Shown: positions 56,658-64,000 of the stretch, piece after piece | How positions within the stretch are numbered: the stretch's first letter is position 1 | Layout: the number at the start of each line of letters is the position of its first letter | NCBI GenBank assembly: GCA_947650285.1 | Contig: CANTFL010000528.1 | Location: 301,439 to 365,438, forward strand | Reading direction: 5' to 3' | Origin: Hyaloperonospora brassicae | Taxonomy: Eukaryota > Oomycota > Peronosporomycetes > Peronosporales > Peronosporaceae | Length of the DNA: 64,000 bases | Notes under the pieces: generated by a model | What the model saw: the letters and a program-made list of their open reading frames with translations, nothing else | What the model was told of the DNA's origin: nothing | The model's database searches: none | Program-made: the position numbers and the translations under genes

Positions 56658-57098
56658 ATGGACAGCGAGGACGCGGCCACGCGCGTATCCAAGCGCAAGC
56701 ACGCCACCTCAAGCGTCCGCAAGCTGCTGCGCTGGGACGCCACGCGCTGGCAGCTGTTCGAGCGCACGCTGCCGTACACGACGCGCCTCAAGAGCGCGCC
56801 GCCGTTACACCTGCGCGCCCCGCTTGCGTCTTTGTACGTGAGCTGCTGTCCCGTCTGTGGCGTGGCCCGTTCTTACGCTCTCCTGTGTATCTCTTTTTCT
56901 GTGCTGTTGTTTATCAGCTAAGATATCCATTTTTCCAGTCGAAAGAGTCATGCGCCGTCGGTGGTGATGGAGCAACCGATTGTCCGTACGCGCTCGGCGT
57001 CTGTAGTGAATCTGGGGCTCGTGATTGACGCGACAGGCAGCGACACGAGTCTGCACGATTTCAAGTGCACTGCGGTTGAGGTTGTGCTGTGGGAGTGA
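56658..57098 (+). CDS. Captured two-exon gene inside the TIR element, function unknown
   Basis: Exon 1 is 56,658-56,833 (176 nt), the intron is 56,834-56,938, and exon 2 is 56,939-57,098 (160 nt). Together they give 111 codons plus TGA. The start was chosen for the near-total G/C at third codon positions in this frame and the Inr-like site just upstream. An out-of-frame ATG lies at 56,642, and its frame stays open but lacks that bias. The protein starts MDSEDAATRVSKRKHATSSV, has a basic Trp-containing stretch RKLLRWDATRWQLFERTLPY, and ends SLHDFKCTAVEVVLWE. No domain, signal peptide or membrane segment is recognised. It may be a complete small protein or the 5' part of a longer host gene truncated on capture. 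The frame is intact, unlike everything around it. Confidence 0.65.
56834..56938 (+). other. Intron of the captured gene
   Basis: 105 bp, donor GTACGTGAG, branch-like GCTAAG at 56,918, pyrimidine tract and acceptor TTTTTCCAG. Removal joins the two GC-biased frames in phase (2 nt + 1 nt of a Phe codon) and avoids stops in exon 2. Presence of the intron shows DNA-level capture, not a retrocopy. Confidence 0.7.
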
Positions 57099-57729
57099 TG
57101 GTGAGGGAATGGGAGGTATTAACTGGACAATTGAATGGGCTGGTAGGGAGTAGAACAGATCAAATGTTCAGTATGTCAATCTGAATGTTTTCGGGAGTGA
57201 AGGTAGGAGCTCTTTTTAAATGGTTTGGCATGGTAGACTGTGGGCGTCACGTGCGAATGGTTTTATTAGTGATTGTATGTAGATGAGGAAATGGGTCCGA
57301 AGGTGCACGACAAAAGGTTGGCACAAGCATTTTGCAAAACGCTATTCGTGGGGGAAAAATTTCGACATCACGGGAGGGTACGCTTGATTATTAGGGGATG
57401 TACGCCTTGGAGGTCCCTTATTTATTATAATTAATACGTCAATAAATCATCTTTGACTTACTCTAACTAAATGAAAGCATCTTCTCCTATGTGTGTCCCT
57501 TGCTCACCACCCATTGCGTGCGTCCAGCAGCGATGGGTGGTTAATTTGGTTGATGTACACCGTACATCAACTAAGAAGTGGACCCCTCCACGGATATTAT
57601 CCTTAGCGATAATAATCCGACAACATCACTCATTATGAGTGATGTTGATTGAATAATATCGAAACTAAAGAATATCTAAAAATTGGTACTTTCGTACCGA
57701 TTTTTATGTAACGGGCTTACCCCGTTACA

Positions 57730-58800
57730 TCTGCCCAGCAAATGATATACCCCGCTTTAAGCTGGCTGTCCCCGGCAGAAGAACCTTATCCCTGTGCATC
57801 AGCTTGTAGTTATCTAGCGCCTGAACCAAAGACATGACCATAAAATTGCCATTAGCCGACATCGGATCGGGCTGTACGGTCAACTGCTCTTGTACAGACA
57901 CCGTCGACCTAGGAGTCGAATTCATTCCGGCCTGAAGCTCTAGTATATTACATATCCTATTATCTTCACCCACTCGGGAGACATGCTGCCGAAGCGCGGT
58001 CCGATCCTTTTGTTTAAGCGCTCCTAATGAGGCATGAGTAAATCTTTTGGGGTATTTTTTCCATAATCCGGAGCCGGACCTCTGGAACTGGAGTTTTGAC
58101 TGTAGTATAAGGGGCTGATACCGCCTCTGAGATGGCCGTAACACCCGACATGTATGCGGATGAGGGTAAAGAAATGACAGTCTCGTCGTCGACATCCTCG
58201 ATCGCATCCTGCTCGGCCAGTGCAGCATATCGCGACGTCAAAAACGCAAACCTGCTTGAATGCGTATTCTTAGAATAGTAATCGCCTTGAGACCCCGGGA
58301 AACAGGAACTGCGACGCATTTATTCTTAGGATGTGACGGAGGCCGCGCAAGATGCGCAGGAGCTTGCTGGACAACCTAAACAATCGGCAACTACTTGCAG
58401 CCGACACGGCTTTACTAGTCTGTCATTCGGTACTGGAGAGGGTCGTGGCGGGCGCGAGTCTTCCTATAGGAGATGGCTGGATATCCTTTGAAGGTAACTT
58501 ATAGGCTTAGGCTAGTAGCCAAAAACGCTGTGCCGCGATGTCCCTTATATCATCCAAGCTGCGAAATGGAGCTGCAAGGTCCTCAAGTAGAACCACGTTT
58601 TCATCTCGAGCCATAATGACTCCTGTCCCCCGCAGCTGATCCTTCGAATACCCACACCGAACCGTAGTGTGACCAATGTTTCCTTAGCCCAGACATTGCA
58701 AGTTTTTTCCCGACTCCTGGATGTTAATACATAATTAATGTAACAAACCGTAGGAGTCGAACCACATCTCGGACAACTTCTAAGCATCCTACCAGCTGAA
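57730..58800 (-). pseudogene. LINE ORF1-like relic
   Basis: 58,014-58,319 reads SRFAFLTSRYAALAEQDAIE and DVDDETVISLPSSAYMSG. A Phe-Ala/Tyr-Ala-Ala-Leu-Ala followed by an acidic run occurs between the nucleic-acid-binding part and the endonuclease of many L1 proteins of fungi and oomycetes. 57,725-58,228 and 58,545-58,787 are open frames nearby (CPRCGSTPTVC is knuckle-like). Assignment is tentative and rests on this pattern and the endonuclease piece at 54 kb. Confidence 0.3.
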
Positions 58801-59475
58801 TCGTCAGTCTTTACACCATGGATGCCCTTAATAAGGAGTCAGTAAATTTACGTTTTTTCAGGTCTGATTCGAAATAAAGGTGGTCTGAAAAATAAAGATT
58901 GTCAAGCGTCCGATGTCGAGGTATCGCGTAAAAGTTGTAACGACAGATGATATATGATGTCTGCATCACGAGACGCGTCTCGTCAGTCCTGATTTAGCGA
59001 TCCCACACTGCTCCCGAAGTCGTTTCATGTCGTTTGTTTAACCGATAAACCCGCCGCGGAAACGGGACAAATGTGGTTTGGAACTTATTAGCCGTGGCTC
59101 GATGGAAGAAATCGATGTGGATCGAATTCTGAACCGCGATGTACGGAATGGTCTTCGCGTAACTTATCATTTTGCGCAATATCGTGGATGTTCACCTTCA
59201 AACCTTAAGCTACTAACACTGTGTATCCGCTTAGATCCTGTTTATCTTTTGCTGGCTTAAACCGTCGTCTATTTGTCTAGAAAAACGACGGGTCGCCCTT
59301 TACTTGCAGCTGAATAGTTGTCTGCAGTCGCAGTCTATCGTTAGCATTCCAAAACCTTCTTAAGACATGGCCGGTAGACTCGTATCACAACGTTCTCTAC
59401 CGACATTTTTGAATGAGTACCGAACCTTATCCTTTCCTACCCGCAACCGCATTCCAGAGAACAGCATGTTCTGTG
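58801..59475. other. No gene recognised
   Basis: Short overlapping frames on both strands (58,994-59,260) without motifs. It may continue the LINE-like relic. Confidence 0.4.
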
Positions 59476-59914
59476 TGTAACGGGGCACTGTTGACTACGT
59501 ACTGGTTGACCAGTACGGAGTATACTTCCACTGACGAAAGTGGTCGACAGTGACCTGCTAGGTGTTAAAGGAACAAAGAGGAAGGAACGGAGACCAATTG
59601 GACAGACTAGTCTCTGGTAAAAGTAAAACTGTATTAATATATTTAAGTCCTATAACTTCTTGAAGCTTCTGTTTTCCTGACTGAATTATACTTATACAAC
59701 TATATGTATGATGACGTCTACTCACCACCCATTGCGCGCGTCTAGCAGCGATTGGTGGGTTGATACCATCACGATATTAACCAATGTGTAGACCCTTCGG
59801 TCATCTCAGCAATATCACCATGTCTGAGATATTGTTAAAACAATATTCGACTAAATATTCTTTATTGTCAAATTGTTTCAATGTCAATTTCATGTAACGG
59901 ACTACCCCGTTACA
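59476..59914 (-). repeat. Element IV 3' LTR
   Basis: 439 bp, TGTAACGGGGCACTGTTG to GGACTACCCCGTTACA. Contains GTACTGGTTGACCAGTAC, CACTGACGAAAGTGG and the core ACCCATTGCGCGCGTCTAGC. The final 22 bp form a palindrome (TGTAACGG...CCGTTACA). Confidence 0.9.
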
Positions 59915-60040
59915 TCACCCCTCTCTTATCTGGTAGTCACCGTGTGACTAACGAAAACTTGGTGGCTATCCGTTGGACACCAGTGGGACAGGGAGCACTT
60001 GTTTGGTCAGACCCATTCACTCCTGACCGTGCCTAGTATA

Positions 60041-61158
60041 GTTAACATGTCTATGCGAGGAAATTCGAAGACAACACAGCCTGCTGCTGTGCCAGCCTCT
60101 GCAGCAGACGCTTCTTCGTCTGCTGCTTGTTCTCCGTCTGCATCAGAAGGTGCTGCAGACGCACGCGGTATCGCACCACGTGCAAATGATGACCTTGTCA
60201 ATGAGGTCATCAATTCTGGCGAGTCAGACGTGCCTGACTCGCGCAACGTACTAGAGGCATCCCGATCACCGGCGGTGTCTTATCGTTTGTCAAGTTCACT
60301 GTCAAACGAGCGGACTCGTGAAATGCAACACAGTCTGTTCGGCAGTGATGATGAACTCTATGGAGAGGAATACTATGCCTCACCAGTATCAACTCGGCCT
60401 TCCCCGCACGAACGTGATGACGATGGCGAGAGCCGTCGTCATTCTGTAAGCCGTGGTACCGAAACAGGTACTACATTGAAGCGTGGTGAGCTGAAGCCGT
60501 GGCGCTTGCCCGAGTAGCTCATCAATATCTTGTCTCACGAGACAAGCCAACACCATCGAATTTCTTTATTCGATGCAACTGAGCTTCATGGCTTAAGTTC
60601 CAACGCTAGTAACTTTCGCGCTGAAGAAGATTTCTATTTCGATGCCTTCCTTAGGCATCGATGGTATAATGGTAACCAAAAGCGTGACAAGAACTCGCTT
60701 TTGGCATCGTGGAACGCGTTCATCCAAATGTCAAGATTTTTGGACGAGAAGGATGGCTCCAAAAACTTGAAGCGGTACGCATCAAGGTTGAAAAGCGAAC
60801 GCCAACCGGTGCCAGGTAACGGTTGCATCGTTTGTCGAGTGAGGCAGACCTCCCTTGCCTCACTTGGGGATATCGTTGTCCGAGTTGTGTTGACAACTCG
60901 CAGCGTGCACATAGGGACGTGTATTCCCTAAGTTCGCCCTGGGGAAGGGCACACATCTCGGCTGAGATGCGGGACGCGATTGCAAACTTGCAATCCGTCT
61001 ACATGCCCAAAAAGCGTGTGTTTACCGATGGGCCCGAGGTCTTATCGGATGAGCCTCGTCATATTGGTGAACGAGACCGGGCGCACCCATCATCAGCTGG
61101 GAGCGGGGCTCCCAGCTGTCATACGATTGTGGATACCCACGCCATGTGGACAAGGTAA
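60041..61158 (+). pseudogene. Antisense ORF of element IV (unknown protein)
   Basis: A plus-strand frame running against the element, downstream of pol. From ATG 60,041 it is open to TAG 60,515-60,517, then continues in the same frame to 60,931. A +2 frame takes over near 60,823 and runs to 61,158. The N-terminal part is low-complexity Ala/Ser (VPASAADASSSAACSPSASE), then acidic (LFGSDDELYGEEYYASPVS). The second part is FDAFLRHRWYNGNQKRDKNS and NLKRYASRLKSERQP. The third part has a C-x2-C pair (YRCPSC) and AEMRDAIANLQSVYMPKKRV. A coiled-coil stretch (LSEDVDHEHDRLHELLST) follows at 61,330. Related relics lie in element III; element I has a similar acidic start. Confidence 0.55.
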
Positions 61159-61452
61159 CTTGTACGCTCCACGTTCTCCACGTGGTGGCTCAAGATACAT
61201 TTCACGTGAAAGCGTCGAACACCGTGAAAATCCACCAGTGTCTCCGGTGGTTGTATAAAGACAAGGTACGGCTCAGCTGCCAGGTCTTCAAGAGACTTTA
61301 AGTAACCAAGAACGTTACCTGAACGAGTTGAGCGAAGACGTCGATCACGAACACGATCGTCTACACGAGTTGTTGTCGACCGTGTGACGTCTCTGTGCCG
61401 ATCGGGAGAAAGACCGATCGGATTTCGCGATCATTCAGCTTAAAAAAGATCG

Positions 61453-62200
61453 CTAGAAGCGCCATCTGCGCGACGGGCTAAAGGCGGTTCGTCGCGAGAC
61501 TGCGTTGCTGAAAAACCAACTGGATGTTTCGTCTGTGATCACAAGAGTTTGATGGGGATTCTTGAGCGTGGTCGCTATCTCAGCTCTCGGAAAGGCATCG
61601 TGCTGATGGTACACGCGGAGACGACCAACATAAAACGTAGGATGCGTGCGCATCCTGCGAGGCAACTTAATCGTGTTTTTAATTCTTTGCTGTGCAATAC
61701 ACGAAAGGGACCAATTTATTTCGGCAGCCTTTACTGCTGCCGAAGTTAGTGACTGCATGTGCTGGTAAGAGTACCGTAGACAGTAGCACTAGGTCGTTGA
61801 CTTTGAATGAAAGAACATTTGCTCTTCCATTCTTGTCTTCGTTCCGTTTCTGGCGGTCCACCGCATTTTCGATGGAGTCTTGAACGAAACGGACTACCGC
61901 CTCTCGAGTCAGCAGAAAGTTCTCTGCTGACTCGTTGTTTTGTCTTTCATTGCGTTTCGTGTGCGCTAAGTGACTCTTCTCTTCTTGAGCGAGATTGTCT
62001 TCTTCCTCGATTGCACAATCTTTGACATTGCTGAATATTCCAGCATCGTCATCGTTGTCTGATATAGCAGCAGCCTCATCGCTACTGCTAAGCTCGATTT
62101 CCACGATGTCGACGTTGTCTACATTGGCATCAAACATATCGGCGTGAGCGTTGATACGTGATGAGCAAGAGCCAAAACGGTTTTTACTTGAGCGAGTCCC
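61453..62200 (-). pseudogene. Element IV integrase tail
   Basis: 61,679-62,137 has the acidic segment DNVDIVEIELSSSDEAAAIS, then a basic part FVQDSIENAVDRQKRNEDKN and ANVLSFKVNDLVLLSTVLLP, typical of the integrase C-terminal domain. 61,453-61,758 in another frame gives KLPRRMRTHPTFYVGRLRVY. One frameshift separates them. No chromodomain follows. Confidence 0.75.
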
Positions 62201-62203
62201 TCC

Positions 62204-62760
62204 CTACCCTAACTCAGAGTCTTTTTGTATGAGGGCGGGAATACGTGGGTGGCGTAAGCCATTCACGTAGAACGGTGTATGCGTTGTGGATGCATGCACG
62301 GAGTTGTTAATGGCAAATTCGACCATCGGAAAGAACTCAATCCAACTCGAAAACGAGAAGACGTATCCTTGAAAGATTTCTTTGAGGACACGGTTTGCAC
62401 GGTCCGTCTGAACATCTGTTTCGGGATGGTCAGATGTGACCATCTTTAATCTTGTTCCGAGAGAATGGAACACGGATTGCCAGATCCCCGCCGTGAACCG
62501 AGGGTCACGGTCGGACACGAGTTCACGGAATTATCCGTGAAGTCGAAACACTGTGTCGATGAAGCCACGCGCTCAGCCGTGTGCAGTGATTGGTTCAGAG
62601 ACTGCAGCAAGATGGACAATCTTGCTGAAACGATCCACAAACACAAGAATGCTATTTTTCTAGTGAGAGGCTTCGGAAAACCTTAAGACAAAGTCCATGG
62701 AAACTGACTCCCAACACTCTGACGGGACCGTCAGAGGTCGTAGTGGCGAACGGGATGAAG
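62204..62760 (-). pseudogene. Element IV integrase core
   Basis: 62,204-62,518 reads MSDRDPRFTAGIWQSVFHSL, SDHPETDVQTDRANRVLKEI and HASTTHTPFYVNGLRHPRIP. The Asp is present, but the catalytic Glu (usually QTERVNR) is Asp (QTDRANR). The upstream part (62,520-62,760) is in a shifted frame. Confidence 0.8.
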
Positions 62761-63106
62761 GGGTAGGCTTCACCCGTTGACAGACTTCGCACGAACATTA
62801 TATACTTGCGCACGAACTGATACTGGCGGTGCTAGTAAAAGTTACGACTTACCGTAAGGTAGGTCTTTTTTCTGCCACGATATCCGCCTGAAGGCGCATC
62901 GTTTCATTGAAATATGATTCGACAACGCATTTCATCATGATCGGGAATGACAACACGAGGTGTATCGTCGGCAACTGCTGAGTAGTACATCAGGCCGTTG
63001 CAAGTCGTGTACCGATTCAACAAGGAACGGTATAGAGCCGGTTAATCCGACAATGATTTCCGGGATGGGTCCGCAAGTTAAACTATCAAACGAAGGAGAA
63101 TCATAT

Positions 63107-63728
63107 TCACTTCGTCAGCCTCCGCATGTCATCGAGTAAAGGCGATGACGGCACACTGACTGACAGTGTCGCAACAGTGGGCAAGGCCTCACTGTTGGCG
63201 CGTGTTGTCGGCTCGAAATCAGGCCGACGTGATAAAGCATCAGCGACGAAATTAAGTCGTCGCTGTCTTATACTCCACGTAGATGTTGTACTCCGCGAAG
63301 AAAGACAGCCACCTCGCAATTCGTTGCGAGAGGTGTGGGCTGTTTACGGCCGTGCGTAATGACGCATGGTCCGTATAGACAACAAACGGTCTATCTCCGG
63401 GGAGATAGACGCGAAACTTAGCCAGTGCGTACTTCATGGCAAAGAGTTCCTTGTCATGCACTGGGTAATTGCGCTCAGCTGCCTGCAGCTGACGCGACTG
63501 ATAACAGATGACGGGCTCCGCGCCATCTGCATCAAATTGCATCAACGCGCAGCCGATTGAAAAATCGCTGGCGTCACAGACCACATGAAATGGTCTGTCC
63601 TGGTCTGCAATCGCCAAGATCGGCGACTGCATCAAGCTTTGCTTGATACCTTTAAAGGAACGCTGGCACTCAGCGTTCCATGACCACTTGACATCTTTCT
63701 TGAGTAAACAAGAAAGATGTACCGTCAT
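63107..63728 (-). pseudogene. Element IV RNase H
   Basis: The frame at 63,252-63,728 reads DVKWSWNAECQRSFKGIKQS, DQDRPFHVVCDASDFSIGCA, VCYQSR-like ICYQSRQLQAAERNYPVHDK, KYALAKFRVYLPGDRPFVVY and TDHASLRTAVNSPHLSQRIA. The first Asp (CDAS) is intact. The end (FVADALSRRPDFEP) is in the next frame at 63,107-63,319. Confidence 0.88.
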
Positions 63729-64000
63729 TTAGGCGTAGTTGCGAGAGTACTTATGCAAGTACGCCGCTAGTTCAAGGAACTTCCGAAGTCCTATGACATC
63801 GACCGGCACGGGCCAGTCGGTGATCGCCTTGATCTTTTCGGGATCAGGGCGTACGCCGTGTTTACCCACGATGCACCCAAGAAGTGGTATATTCGCTAGC
63901 CGCGAATATACACTTCTTGAGGTTTGCGTACAACTTATACTTGCGCATAAGTTGAAGGACTTGACGAACGTGAGTTCTTCAACGTCCGTCTTTCCATCCA
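63729..64000 (-). pseudogene. Element IV reverse transcriptase, C-terminal end
   Basis: The reverse strand gives KYKLYANLKKCIFAASE, then after a frame change the usual GCIVGKHGVRPDPEKIKAIT and DWPVPVDVIGLRKFLELAAY blocks. The YxDD region lies beyond the window. A stop (NYA then TAA) precedes the RNase H frame. Confidence 0.8.

Larger units (their letters stand above)
56452..57420. mobile_element. Pack-TIR-like element, 969 bp
   Basis: Terminal inverted repeats of ~33 bp: 56,452-56,484 begins TAAGGGACCGCCTAGGCG and the reverse complement of 57,388-57,420 begins TAAGGGACCTCCAAGGCG; 29 of 33 positions agree. TTTAT occurs at 56,446-56,450 and 57,421-57,425, consistent with a short target duplication. 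Related LTRs provide the empty site. It encodes no transposase. Inside is a promoter-like stretch and a spliced GC-rich gene (56,658-57,098). The superfamily is not decided. Confidence 0.8.
56313..57729 (-). repeat. Solo G2 LTR split by a TIR element
   Basis: LTR sequence runs 56,313-56,451 (TGTAATAGGGCATAC..., hairpin CTTGCGTGAACTCAACGCAAG) and resumes at 57,421-57,729 (core ACCCATTGCGTGCGTCCAGC, end TAACGGGCTTACCCCGTTACA). Removing 56,452-57,420 leaves ~448 bp. The LTR is flanked by a perfect TCTGC duplication (56,308-56,312 and 57,730-57,734). Confidence 0.9.
59476..64000 (-). mobile_element. Ty3/gypsy element IV (family G2), cut by the window end
   Basis: The 3' LTR at 59,476-59,914, a plus-strand antisense ORF, then integrase, RNase H and the end of RT on the minus strand. 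RT continues beyond 64,000. A polypurine tract AGAGAGGGGTGA precedes the 3' LTR. Better preserved than element III. Dense hairpins are present in coding, antisense and LTR sequence. Confidence 0.9.

Noticed and set aside
56357..57028. 223-codon plus-strand frame through the LTR and TIR element
   Set aside because: It crosses the LTR/TIR junction and lacks codon bias. The spliced frame from 56,658 has near-total G/C at third positions and is preferred.

Overview
The window looks like a repeat-dense segment of an oomycete nuclear genome (Phytophthora or downy-mildew type). The call rests on Ty3 (gypsy) and Ty1 (copia) polyprotein relics of oomycete style, TGTAACGGGG-type LTRs, short GT-AG introns, and an Inr-like promoter in front of the one clean spliced gene, which has G/C at nearly every third codon position while its surroundings are AT-rich. 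I found no rRNA, convincing tRNA, CRISPR array or intact housekeeping gene. Almost everything recognisable is a mobile element or a relic of one.

Layout: 178-582 is a Ty3 gag relic. 2,117-8,548 is a minus-strand Ty1/copia element with both LTRs, interrupted by a ~1.25-kb GATC-rich repeat that I call family R, copy A. 8,549-11,368 is unassigned. 11,369-19,128 is Ty3 element I (minus strand, chromodomain type, family G1). 19,129-25,088 is Ty3 element II (minus, family G2), cut off by element I and carrying a MITE. 25,089-30,350 is AT-rich with degenerate LTRs and a second MITE copy. ~30,351-39,401 is Ty3 element III (plus strand, G2), with family R copy B in its protease region. 39,481-51,022 holds solo LTRs and family R copies C and D in AT-rich sequence. 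51,023-59,475 has LINE-like relics and a solo LTR (56,313-57,729), which itself contains a 969-bp terminal-inverted-repeat element carrying a two-exon gene. 59,476-64,000 is the 3' part of Ty3 element IV (minus, G2), which runs off the window.

The main observations are these. (1) G2 elements are saturated with short, mostly perfect hairpins along coding and LTR sequence alike, far more than chance allows. (2) A Pack-TIR-like element carries promoter-like sequence, exon, intron, exon and stop. (3) A ~1.14-kb patch of elements II and III, in opposite orientation and 13 kb apart, is nearly identical and shares inactivating mutations while the flanks are diverged, which suggests gene conversion. 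(4) Both Ty3 families carry an antisense reading frame between pol and the 3' LTR. (5) Family R is a four-copy dispersed repeat with inverted ends. (6) The copia element has a primer site matching the anticodon arm of initiator tRNA-Met, next to its 5' LTR.

The polyprotein genes are nearly all broken by stops and frameshifts, so most are listed as pseudogenes. Alignments were done by eye; edges marked ~ may be off by tens of bases.
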